The notes below the pieces were generated by a model. The model searched no databases and was not told where the DNA came from. It saw only the letters and a list, made by a program, of their open reading frames with translations. Both the position numbers and the translations under genes were made by a program. DNA of 64,000 nt. Source: Aquamicrobium sp. (GTDB taxonomy: Bacteria > Pseudomonadota > Alphaproteobacteria > Rhizobiales > Rhizobiaceae). Where the stretch lies: NCBI GenBank assembly GCA_019739225.1, contig JAHHDT010000005.1, positions 186,001 to 250,000 of the forward strand, read 5' to 3'. The stretch's first letter is position 1. Each line of letters starts with the position of its first letter. Below, piece by piece: positions 34,340-42,348 of this stretch.

Positions 34340-35467
34340 ATGGCCGAAATAACCCTTCGCAACATCCGCAAATCCTACGCCAAGACCGAGGTCGTCCACG
34401 GCGTCGATCTCGACGTTGCTGCCGGCGAATTCATCGTCATCCTCGGGCCTTCCGGCTGCGGCAAGTCCACGCTTCTGCGCATGGTGGCAGGCCTCGAGAG
34501 CATCACCGAAGGCGAGATCGAGCTCGGCGGTCGCGTCGTCAATCAGCTCGAACCGCGCGAGCGCGGCTGCGCCATGGTGTTCCAGAACTACGCACTCTAT
34601 CCGCACATGACCGTCGGGCAGAACATCGGCTATTCGCTCAAGATTGCCGGCGTGCCGCGCGCCAAACGTGACGAACGTGTGGGCAAGGTCGCCGCCTCAC
34701 TAGGGCTGGAGGATTTTCTCGATCGCAGGCCGGCGCAGCTTTCCGGCGGCCAGCGCCAGCGCGTGGCCATGGGTCGTGCGATGATCCGCGAGCCGAAGGT
34801 CTTTCTGTACGACGAGCCGCTGTCGAACCTCGACGCCAAGCTGCGTGTCGCGATGCGCATCGAGATCCGCAAGCTGCACCAAAGGCTCGGCACGACGACG
34901 CTGTTCGTCACCCATGACCAGGTCGAGGCGATGACGCTCGCCGACCGTATCGTGGTGATGAACAAGGGCGTCGTCGAGCAGGTGGGCTCGCCGGCCGAAA
35001 TTTACCGGCGGCCCGAGACCACTTATGTGGCCAATTTCATCGGTTCGCCCGGGCTCAACCTCATCGCTGCCACGGCCGATCCCGACAAGGGCAAGGTGAC
35101 TTTGCCGGACGGCCAGCAGCTTTCCTACGACACCAAACGCTGGCCCGACGTCGGCTACGGACCGGTGACCGCCGGCTTCCGCGCGGAGGCCGTCCGGCTC
35201 GCACCCGGCGGCATCACCGGGTCCTTCGAGTTCGCCGAGGAGCTCGGTTCCGGCAAGCTGATGCACTGCAATTTTTCAGGCCACACGCTGATCGCGCACG
35301 CTTTCGGCGACAAGGCTTTTCAGCAAGGCGCGGCGGTGTCGTTTCAGATAGACCCATCGGCGGTCCATCTGTTCGACGCCGAAACCGGCAAGCGGTTGGC
35401 GGAGGCTGATGGGAGCGCCATGGCTCCCGAACCCCGCAAGGCTATTGCTGCGACGCTGTCTGTTTAG
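34340..35467 (+). CDS. ugpC: sn-glycerol-3-phosphate ABC transporter ATPase UgpC
   Basis: A 375-residue CUT1 ATPase: Walker [10 protein letters not shown] (36-44), [16 protein letters not shown], Walker [13 protein letters not shown] and a C-terminal MalK-like regulatory/TOBE region ([14 protein letters not shown]). It energises UgpAE. The C-terminal end ([17 protein letters not shown]) is slightly longer than usual. The lipid-remodelling genes follow after 48 bp. Confidence 0.95.
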   Translation: MAEITLRNIRKSYAKTEVVHGVDLDVAAGEFIVILGPSGCGKSTLLRMVAGLESITEGEIELGGRVVNQLEPRERGCAMVFQNYALYPHMTVGQNIGYSLKIAGVPRAKRDERVGKVAASLGLEDFLDRRPAQLSGGQRQRVAMGRAMIREPKVFLYDEPLSNLDAKLRVAMRIEIRKLHQRLGTTTLFVTHDQVEAMTLADRIVVMNKGVVEQVGSPAEIYRRPETTYVANFIGSPGLNLIAATADPDKGKVTLPDGQQLSYDTKRWPDVGYGPVTAGFRAEAVRLAPGGITGSFEFAEELGSGKLMHCNFSGHTLIAHAFGDKAFQQGAAVSFQIDPSAVHLFDAETGKRLAEADGSAMAPEPRKAIAATLSV

Positions 35468-35474
35468 TCGGCTC

Positions 35475-35492
35475 ACGTCATCCACCTGTCAT
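35475..35492 (+). promoter_or_regulatory. candidate PHO box upstream of plcP
   Basis: ACGTCAT and CTGTCAT stand in tandem with a 4-bp spacer (ACGTCATCCACCTGTCAT), matching 12 of 14 bases of the two CTGTCAT units. It lies 23 bp before the plcP start, close for a promoter, so the transcript leader would be very short. It fits the phosphate control known for plcP in rhizobia. Confidence 0.5.
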
Positions 35493-35515
35493 CGGAATCT
35501 GCTGAAAGGTGACGT

Positions 35516-36352
35516 ATGGAAGCGCCCTGGCCAAACGATTCGAACAGCTCCGATCGGTCTCGCCGCTATCGCAGCCTGTTTCTGTCCGACATTCACCTTG
35601 GCACCAAGGGCGCCCAGGCCGACGCTCTGCTCGAATTCCTAAAAGAGCACGACGCCGATACCATCTACCTCGTCGGCGACATCGTCGACGGATGGCGGCT
35701 TCGCTCGGGCTGGTACTGGCCGCAATCGCACAACGACGTTGTCCAAAAGCTCCTGCGTAAGGCACGCAAGGGCTCGCGCATCATCTATGTGCCGGGCAAT
35801 CACGATGAGTTCCTGCGCGATTTCTACGGCACCCATTTCGGCGGCATTGAGGTCTGCGAGACCACGGTGCATGTCGCGGCCGACGGCAAGCGTTACTTGG
35901 TGATTCATGGCGACGTCTTCGACATGGTCGTGCGCCACGCCAAGTGGCTCGCCTTCCTCGGCGACTGGGCCTACGAGGTCGCCCTGGCCGTCAGCACACG
36001 CATCAACTGGGTTCGGCGCAAGCTCGGCTTTACCTACTGGTCGCTATCGGCATGGGCGAAGCGCAGGGTCAAGAACGCGGTCAATTATATCGGCAGCTTT
36101 GAGGAGACGCTCGCCGCCGAGGCGGAGCGGCACGGCGTCGATGGTGTCATCTGCGGTCACATTCACTCCGCAGCCATGCGCGACTTCGACGGCTTCACCT
36201 ACATCAACACCGGCGATTGGGTGGAAAGCTGCACGGCGCTGGTGGAGCATGAGGATGGACGCATGGAGATCATCCACTGGTCCGAGGTGAGCGAGACGCT
36301 CAACGCGCGCCGGGCGGCGGCCATTCCCTTCCGTCGCCATCGGGCGGCCTGA
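35516..36352 (+). CDS. plcP: PlcP-like phospholipase C (calcineurin-type metallophosphoesterase)
   Basis: A 278-residue cytoplasmic protein with all metallophosphoesterase motifs: Asp25 and His27 in SDIHLG, Asp55 in GDIVDGW, GNHD at 94-97, His131 in HGD, and GHIH at 214-217. It resembles LpxH, but the neighbours (glycosyltransferase, btaA, btaB) match the PlcP enzyme of Sinorhizobium. That enzyme cleaves phosphatidylcholine and related lipids to diacylglycerol under phosphate limitation. The diacylglycerol would feed the next three enzymes. A PHO-box-like element lies just upstream. Confidence 0.85.
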   Translation: MEAPWPNDSNSSDRSRRYRSLFLSDIHLGTKGAQADALLEFLKEHDADTIYLVGDIVDGWRLRSGWYWPQSHNDVVQKLLRKARKGSRIIYVPGNHDEFLRDFYGTHFGGIEVCETTVHVAADGKRYLVIHGDVFDMVVRHAKWLAFLGDWAYEVALAVSTRINWVRRKLGFTYWSLSAWAKRRVKNAVNYIGSFEETLAAEAERHGVDGVICGHIHSAAMRDFDGFTYINTGDWVESCTALVEHEDGRMEIIHWSEVSETLNARRAAAIPFRRHRAA

Positions 36353-36363
36353 GGCTCACGCCG

Positions 36364-37425
36364 TTGCGCATCCTCATCGTCACCGATGCCTGGCGGCCGC
36401 AGATAAACGGCGTCGTGCGCACGTTGGAGAAGCTTGGCGAAACGCTTGGCGAGATGGGCGTGGAGGTGGAATTCCTCACGCCGCTCGGTTTCAACTCCAT
36501 CCCAATGCCTTCCTATCCCGACATAAGGCTAGCGCTGGCGCTTCCCGGCGAAGTGGCGCGACGCATCGACGAGGCTGAGCCTGACAGCATCCACATTGCG
36601 ACCGAGGGTCCGCTGGGCTTTCTGGCGCGGCGCGTGTGTCTGTCGCGCGGTATCCCTTTCACCACCAGCTATCACACGCGTTTTCCCGAATTCCTGCGCG
36701 CGCGCCTGCCGGTGCCCGAAAGCTGGAGCTACCGGTGGCTCCGGCGCTTCCACAATGCCGGCGCCGGCATGATGGTCGCCACGCCCTCGCTCGGGCAGGA
36801 ACTCTCCGAGCGCGGCTTCGACAACATCCGCCTGTGGTCGCGCGGGGTCGATACGTCGCTGTTCAGCCCCGACCGGCGGCGCGGCCTCGGATTGCCGGGG
36901 CCGGTCTTTCTGAATGTGGGTCGGGTGGCGGTGGAAAAGAACCTGCCTGCGTTTCTCGATCTCGAGCTGCCGGGCAGCAAGGTGGTGGTCGGCGATGGAC
37001 CCGCTCTCGAGGTGCTGAAGGCAAGGTATCCCGATGTTCACTTCCTGGGCGTTCGCACCGGCGATGACCTCGCGGCGATCTACGCATCGGCCGACGTGTT
37101 CGTATTTCCGAGCCGCACCGACACCTTCGGCAACGTGATCCTGGAGGCGCTGGCGAGCGGCTGTCCGGTCGCGGCGTTTCCCGTCACCGGTCCTCTCGAC
37201 ATCGCCAGCGACGGCCATGAGGGCGTGGTTGTCGATGACGACCTCGCCAGGGCCGCGATGACCGCGCTTGCCATCCCTCGCGCGGCAGCCCGCGCCAAGG
37301 CGGAAACCTACGACTGGCGTGAGTGCAGCCAGCAATTCCTCCGGAATCTCCCAGCAGCCCGGCATTGCCTGCCTGTCGAGACACTCAGGCTGCCGGCGTC
37401 GATGACAGAAGGTATCTCCCGATGA
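36364..37425 (+). CDS. GT4-family glycosyltransferase, Agt-like glycolipid synthase
   Basis: About 353 residues of GT-B fold, family GT4. The N-terminal domain begins RILIVTDAWRPQINGVVRTL; the C-terminal nucleotide-sugar domain has FLNVGRVAVEKNL and the E-x7-E-like region FPSRTDTFGNVILEALASG. It starts at TTG 36364, 11 bp after plcP. In alphaproteobacteria a glycosyltransferase beside plcP (Agt) makes mono- and diglycosyl-diacylglycerol from the freed diacylglycerol. The assignment is from this context and general similarity. Its stop overlaps btaA (ATGA). Confidence 0.8.
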   Translation: MRILIVTDAWRPQINGVVRTLEKLGETLGEMGVEVEFLTPLGFNSIPMPSYPDIRLALALPGEVARRIDEAEPDSIHIATEGPLGFLARRVCLSRGIPFTTSYHTRFPEFLRARLPVPESWSYRWLRRFHNAGAGMMVATPSLGQELSERGFDNIRLWSRGVDTSLFSPDRRRGLGLPGPVFLNVGRVAVEKNLPAFLDLELPGSKVVVGDGPALEVLKARYPDVHFLGVRTGDDLAAIYASADVFVFPSRTDTFGNVILEALASGCPVAAFPVTGPLDIASDGHEGVVVDDDLARAAMTALAIPRAAARAKAETYDWRECSQQFLRNLPAARHCLPVETLRLPASMTEGISR

Positions 37426-38678
37426 ATGCCACCGCCGCATATCGGCAAGCTTCGCCCACGGGTTCGAAAAAGCTGGCCGGCGCAAGGTTGCAGCAGGCCG
37501 TCCGCCGCAATTCGCTGCTGTCTCCCGCCGGCCTTTCCGAATACGTCTTCGCGCGCCTCTTTCACGGGCTCGTCTACGCCCAGATATGGGAGGATCCGGA
37601 GGTCGACATGGCGGCGCTCGAGATCGGCCCCGGCCATCATCTGGTGACCATCGCTTCAGGCGGCTGCAACGCACTCTCCTACCTGCTGGCGGACCCGGCG
37701 CGGATCGAGGCTGTTGACCTGAACCCCGCCCATGTCGCGTTCAACCGCTTGAAGCTTGCAGCGCTGGCGACGCTCCCTGACTACGAGACGTTCCATCGTT
37801 TCTACGGCAAGGCCGACGACCGCGCCAACATTGCGGCCTACGAACGCCACCTTGCCCCGGTCCTCGATCCCGAAACCCGCGCCTACTGGGATGGCCGCAC
37901 GCTTTCGGGCCGCAAGCGCATTTCCATCTTCCGCCGGCGTCTCTATCGCCACGGCCTGCTTGGAAACTTCATCGGCTGGGGCCACCGCGTCGCGCGCCTC
38001 TACGGCGCGGACCCGCGCGGCCTGTTGCAGGCACGCACGCTCGAAGACCAGCGGCGCTTCTTCGATAGCACCATCGCGCCGCTGTTCGAGAAGCGTCTGG
38101 TTCGCTGGGCCACGGGCCAGAAATCATCGCTCTTCGGCCTGGGCATTCCGCCGCAGCAATACGAAGCGCTCGCGGGCGGCAGCGACATGGCAACGGTGCT
38201 GCGCGCGCGCCTTGAAAAGCTTGCCTGCGATTTTCCGCTGTCGGAGAACTATTTCGCCTGGCAAGCCTTCGGCCGCGGTTATGGCGACGGTGATTGCCCG
38301 CTGCCGCCTTATCTGTCGCGCGAGAATTTCGAGGCCGTGCGTGCCCGCGCCAATCGCGCCTCGGTGGTCAATGTCTCGATCACCGAGCTGCTGGCGGCCA
38401 AACCCGCCGCATCTGTCGACCGTTACGTTCTGCTCGACGCACAGGACTGGATGTCCGACGAGCAGCTGAACGCGCTATGGGCGGAGATCACGCGCACGGC
38501 GAAGCCCGGCGCGCGGGTCATTTTCCGCACGGCCGCCGAGGATAACCTGCTGCCGGGCCGGGTCGAGGACGCCACGCTTTCGCGCTGGGAGTATCGCGAA
38601 GCGGAATCGCGTGCGTTCCACGCACGCGACCGTTCCTCGATCTATGGCGGCTTCCACCTTCACGTCTTTCGGGGGTAA
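37422..38678 (+). CDS. btaA: BtaA, SAM:diacylglycerol 3-amino-3-carboxypropyltransferase
   Basis: About 418 residues, the usual length of BtaA (DUF3419). The family N terminus LVYAQIWEDPEVD is clear, followed by the SAM-binding motif VTIASGGCNAL (75-85), VDLNPAHVAFNRLKLAAL and the C-terminal RTAAEDNLLPGR. It transfers the aminocarboxypropyl group of SAM to diacylglycerol, the first step of betaine lipid (DGTS) synthesis that replaces phospholipids under phosphate limitation. It overlaps the glycosyltransferase stop and lies 5 bp before btaB. Confidence 0.95.
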   Translation: MNATAAYRQASPTGSKKLAGARLQQAVRRNSLLSPAGLSEYVFARLFHGLVYAQIWEDPEVDMAALEIGPGHHLVTIASGGCNALSYLLADPARIEAVDLNPAHVAFNRLKLAALATLPDYETFHRFYGKADDRANIAAYERHLAPVLDPETRAYWDGRTLSGRKRISIFRRRLYRHGLLGNFIGWGHRVARLYGADPRGLLQARTLEDQRRFFDSTIAPLFEKRLVRWATGQKSSLFGLGIPPQQYEALAGGSDMATVLRARLEKLACDFPLSENYFAWQAFGRGYGDGDCPLPPYLSRENFEAVRARANRASVVNVSITELLAAKPAASVDRYVLLDAQDWMSDEQLNALWAEITRTAKPGARVIFRTAAEDNLLPGRVEDATLSRWEYREAESRAFHARDRSSIYGGFHLHVFRG

Positions 38679-38683
38679 GCACG

Positions 38684-39352
38684 ATGGATGCACGTTCCGA
38701 CCACGCGCTGCTGATGGACCGCATTTACCGCTATCAGCGGCGGTTCGGCATCTATGACGCCACGCGCAAATATTATCTGCTCGGCCGCGATCCGATGATC
38801 GCTTCGCTGGCGCCGCCGGTCGGGGGCACGGTGCTGGAGATCGGCTGCGGCACCGGGCGCAATCTGGTGCAGGCGGCCCGTCGCTACCCCGAGGCTCGTT
38901 TCCACGGCATCGACATATCGAGCGAGATGCTGGCTGCCGCAGGCGACGCGATTTCGACCGCCGGGCTGCGCGGTCGTGTGCGGCTGGCCTGCGCCGACGC
39001 CGCGACATTCGACCCGCGCACGACCTTCGGCAACGAGAGCTACGACCGCATCTTCATTTCCTATGCGGTGTCGATGATCCCGCAATGGCGTGCCGTCATG
39101 GCCGAAGCGTCCCGTCGCCTTGCGCCGGGCGGCGAACTGCATGTCGCCGACTTCGGAGACATGGCCGGGCTTCCAGCCTCGTTCCGCTCGGCCGTATATT
39201 CATGGCTGCGGTTGCATCACGTTGCACCCCGCGAAGACCTGTTCGAAACCGCAGCGGGCATCGCCCAATCCGTCGGCGGCGCGACGCAGGAGCGGCGCCT
39301 GCATCGCGGCTTCTCCTGGATTTCGGTGATACGCCGTCCGGCGGCTGCCTGA
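38684..39352 (+). CDS. btaB: BtaB, SAM-dependent N-methyltransferase of betaine lipid synthesis
   Basis: A 222-residue class I methyltransferase with motif I VLEIGCGTGRNL (50-61), motif II-like HGIDISSEML and YDRIFISYAVSMIPQW. As the direct neighbour of btaA it should trimethylate diacylglyceryl-homoserine to DGTS. It is the last gene of the plcP operon; the next gene is convergent, only 3 bp away. Confidence 0.93.
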   Translation: MDARSDHALLMDRIYRYQRRFGIYDATRKYYLLGRDPMIASLAPPVGGTVLEIGCGTGRNLVQAARRYPEARFHGIDISSEMLAAAGDAISTAGLRGRVRLACADAATFDPRTTFGNESYDRIFISYAVSMIPQWRAVMAEASRRLAPGGELHVADFGDMAGLPASFRSAVYSWLRLHHVAPREDLFETAAGIAQSVGGATQERRLHRGFSWISVIRRPAAA

Positions 39353-39355
39353 TCG

Positions 39356-40171
39356 TCAGCGCCTACGGTAAAGCCAGAGCGTGACCGGCGCCAGAAGCAC
39401 GGTCAGTGACACCGGTGCCGCGAGCGCCAGTGCAATCTGCGTGGCGTCGCTGTTGCCGCTCATCAGCCCGCGCATGGCGGTGGTCATCAGCGAAACCGGG
39501 TTCACGTCGACAAATGCGCGCAACCAGCCGGGCATCGTACCCGGATCGACCATGATGTTCGACGCAAAGACCAGCGGGAACAGGAAGGTGAAGCCGAACG
39601 TCATCACCGTCATCGGCGTGCGTACCAGCAGGCCGAGCACGATAAAGACCCACCCCATGCCGAAGCCGATGGCGATGAGCAGCGCGAAGGCCGCGACCAC
39701 GCCGACGATACCTGCTTCCGGGCGATAGCCGAGGATGAGCCCGATGGCGAGAATGATGCCGCCGGCAATCAGATGGCGCAATATGTCGCCGACCATCAGC
39801 CCCGCGAATGGCGCCAGCGACCAGATCGGCAGCGACCGGAACCGGTCAAACAGGCCCTTGGACAGGTCGGTCGAAAGCCCCATGCCGGAATAGACGGCGT
39901 TGAACACGACGGTCTGCACGAGAATGCCCGGCAGGAAGAACTGCAGATAATCGCCTGTCGAACCCGCCAGCGCGCCGCCGAACACGAAGGTGAACAGCAG
40001 CGTGAACATGATGGGCGTCATCACGAGGTCGAAGAGCTGTTCGGGCACGTGCTTGAACTTCAGCACCGCACGCCAGCCGAACACCAGCGCGTTGGAAAAC
40101 GCCGACGGTTCCTTCGGCCGCGCGACCGGCCGCAGGATCTGCGCGAGGGCTTCCGGTGAGGTCTCGCTCAT
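39356..40171 (-). CDS. ABC-2 type exporter permease (DrrB-like)
   Basis: About 271 residues with six predicted helices and the ABC-2 pattern (DLVMTPIMFTLLFTFVFGG, GILVQTVVFNAVYSGMGLS, FLFPLVFASNIMVDPGTMP). Similar to the daunorubicin-resistance-type DrrB subunit and related exporters. ATG 40171 overlaps the ATPase stop by 4 bp. The exported substrate is unknown (drugs, lipids or glycolipids are options). Confidence 0.88.
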   Translation of the reverse strand: MSETSPEALAQILRPVARPKEPSAFSNALVFGWRAVLKFKHVPEQLFDLVMTPIMFTLLFTFVFGGALAGSTGDYLQFFLPGILVQTVVFNAVYSGMGLSTDLSKGLFDRFRSLPIWSLAPFAGLMVGDILRHLIAGGIILAIGLILGYRPEAGIVGVVAAFALLIAIGFGMGWVFIVLGLLVRTPMTVMTFGFTFLFPLVFASNIMVDPGTMPGWLRAFVDVNPVSLMTTAMRGLMSGNSDATQIALALAAPVSLTVLLAPVTLWLYRRR

Positions 40172-41178
40172 GCCGCGCTCTCCGTGTCTTGGTTCTGGTC
40201 GGCCGGTCCGCCGGTCAGAGCGAAGAACACCTCGTCGAGGCTTGGTGAGCCCATGGAGAAGTCGGCCGGTTCCACGCCGGCGTCGATGAGCGCGGCAAGC
40301 GCTTCGTTGGCCGCCTGCGGCGAGCCCGCCATCACCGAGAGCCTGCCGCCCTCGACGCCGCGCTGGACCGTTCCGCCAAGCTTCTCCGCCAGCAGCCGCT
40401 CGGCCTGGTCGATCTGGTTCGGATCGGCGAGCGCGATATGCAGGAAGCCAGAGCCCGTCGCGGCCTTGAGCTCGCGGCTGGTGCCCTCGGCGATCTTCCT
40501 GCCGTGGTCGATCACGACGATGCGTGCTGCAAGCTGGTCCGCCTCGTCGAGATATTGCGTCGTCAAGAGCACGGTGACGCCGGTCGCCGCCAGCGCCCGG
40601 ATGATGCGCCAGACGCCCTGCCGGGCCTTGGGGTCGAGGCCGGTCGTCGGCTCGTCGAGGAAAAGGACGCCCGGGGTGACGATCAGCGAGGCGGCGATGT
40701 CGAGCCTCCGGCGCATGCCGCCTGAATAGTCCTTGACCTGTTTGCCCGCCGCATCGGCAAGGTCGAAGGCGGCCAGCAGCTCGTCGGCGCGCGCCTTGGC
40801 ATGCCGGCCCCGGAAACCCCACAGCCGCGAGATCAGAACGAGGTTTTCGCGTCCGGTCAGGTCTTCGTCGAGCGAGGCGAACTGCCCCGTCATGGCGATC
40901 GAGCCGCGCACGGCCTGCGGTGCGCTGACAAGGTCGTAGCCCATCACCGTGGCCGCGCCGGCATCGGGCTTGGTGAGCGTCGCCAGCATGCGCATCAACG
41001 TGGTCTTGCCTGCGCCATTGGGCCCGAGAATCGCGAAGATCATGCCGCGCGGCACGTCGAGATCGATGCCGTCGACGGCGCGAAGCGTGCCGAAGGATTT
41101 CGCCAGCCCGCGCGTTGAAATGGCGAGCGCTGGCTGCTGGCCGGACAAGATCGCTCGCGCGGAGGGCGTTTCGTTCAC
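40168..41178 (-). CDS. ABC exporter ATPase (DrrA-like)
   Basis: About 336 residues: Walker A GPNGAGKTT (52-60), MTGQFASLDEDLTGRENL (a DrrA hallmark), YSGGMRRRLDIAASL and FLDEPTTGLDPKAR. The C-terminal extension ending SLDEVFFALTG is also typical of DrrA. The start is probably GTG 41178 behind GGAA; the frame further upstream lacks homology. It pairs with the permease gene it overlaps. Confidence 0.9.
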   Translation of the reverse strand: MNETPSARAILSGQQPALAISTRGLAKSFGTLRAVDGIDLDVPRGMIFAILGPNGAGKTTLMRMLATLTKPDAGAATVMGYDLVSAPQAVRGSIAMTGQFASLDEDLTGRENLVLISRLWGFRGRHAKARADELLAAFDLADAAGKQVKDYSGGMRRRLDIAASLIVTPGVLFLDEPTTGLDPKARQGVWRIIRALAATGVTVLLTTQYLDEADQLAARIVVIDHGRKIAEGTSRELKAATGSGFLHIALADPNQIDQAERLLAEKLGGTVQRGVEGGRLSVMAGSPQAANEALAALIDAGVEPADFSMGSPSLDEVFFALTGGPADQNQDTESAA

Positions 41179-41350
41179 TGTCTTGCTTCCATGTTTCGGT
41201 GTCGGTCTGGAGACACCTCGGGTGGCGAGCCGGGCGCCCGCATATAGCAGCTTAGATTTGCCTTTTGAACGGCGCCGCCCGGCGCGCAGCGCAGCCAACT
41301 GACATCACCCTGACGGGAGTGAGGGGTTGAGGCCTGCGGCCCCACAGCCT

Positions 41351-42247
41351 TCAGCGCCCCGCGGCGTCCTGCATGGCCAGCTTGAGCTGGGCGACGAAGT
41401 TCTCGGCGTAGCTCGACAGGGCCGCGTCCTTGCGCATGCCGACGAAGGTCTGGAACGCCGTCTCCTCGGCAATCGGGATCACCGCGATTTCGTCACCGCG
41501 CATGTCGGCGACGGTGAAGATGTCGAGCACCGCGACGCCGAGGTTCTGCTTCACCAGCGCACAGACGGTCGTCCCGAACCGGGCGCGGATGGAAATCTCG
41601 TAGTCCAACCCCTCGCGCGCGAAGATGCCCGCCATGATGCCGCCGAATGGGTCGTTCGGGTCGATGCCAATCAGCGGGTACTTCACGATGTCGGCCGCCT
41701 TCACCGCCTTCTGCTGTGCCAGCGGGTGGCCGGGGGCGGTGATACAGACGAGATGTCCACTGGCCAGCGGCTCGAAGGTAAGCGAAGGATGCTCCAGCCT
41801 GTAGCTCATCACCGCGAGCTCGCCCCTTTCGAGCAGAAGGAAATCGATCGCGTCTTCCAGCTTGATGACGTCGAAGCTGATCCTCAAATCGGGATGAAGC
41901 GCATGCACGCCGGCGATCGCGCGCGGTACCATCACATTGGCGATACTGGGAACGGAGGCAATCGACAGCTCCGCGCCCTTGCCCCGCTCGAGCTGGTTGA
42001 TGGAGAACTGCAGGTCGCCCAGCTTCTTGTGAACGTCTTCCAGGAGGTCGAAGAGCGTTCGAGCCTCGGGCGAGGGTACGTAGCGCCCGCCCTTGCGCAC
42101 GAAGAGCTTGATGCCTAGCACCGTTTCCAGATGCTTCATCGTTCGGCTGACGCCGGGTTGCGCGACGTTGAGCATGCGCGCGGCGCCGGCGACGCTGCCG
42201 GCAACCATCACGGCGCGGATGACTTCGATCTGGCGCAGGGTCAGCAT
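41351..42247 (-). CDS. LysR-family transcriptional regulator
   Basis: About 298 residues. N-terminal helix-turn-helix (GSVAGAARMLNVAQPGVSRT, about residues 17-36) and a LysR effector domain (LSIASVPSIANVMVPRAI, CALVKQNLGVAVLDIF). It is divergent from the adenine-deaminase-family gene across 101 bp, so that gene is the likely target. The nocR/occR-like wording of the effector domain hints at a nitrogenous ligand, a weak inference. Confidence 0.92.
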   Translation of the reverse strand: MLTLRQIEVIRAVMVAGSVAGAARMLNVAQPGVSRTMKHLETVLGIKLFVRKGGRYVPSPEARTLFDLLEDVHKKLGDLQFSINQLERGKGAELSIASVPSIANVMVPRAIAGVHALHPDLRISFDVIKLEDAIDFLLLERGELAVMSYRLEHPSLTFEPLASGHLVCITAPGHPLAQQKAVKAADIVKYPLIGIDPNDPFGGIMAGIFAREGLDYEISIRARFGTTVCALVKQNLGVAVLDIFTVADMRGDEIAVIPIAEETAFQTFVGMRKDAALSSYAENFVAQLKLAMQDAAGR

Positions 42248-42348
42248 TGCGCCGCGACAATGCCTCGCTGCGGCTCGCCAGTCCAGCGCTTGCGGTCGAA
42301 ACATTGTCCCATTGACAGGTGACCGGCCCGCGAGGACATAAGCGGCGC

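Noticed and set aside
35516-36352. Naming the metallophosphoesterase LpxH
   Set aside because: The fold is the same, but the neighbours (glycosyltransferase, btaA, btaB) and a PHO-box-like element favour PlcP; lipid A genes are absent.
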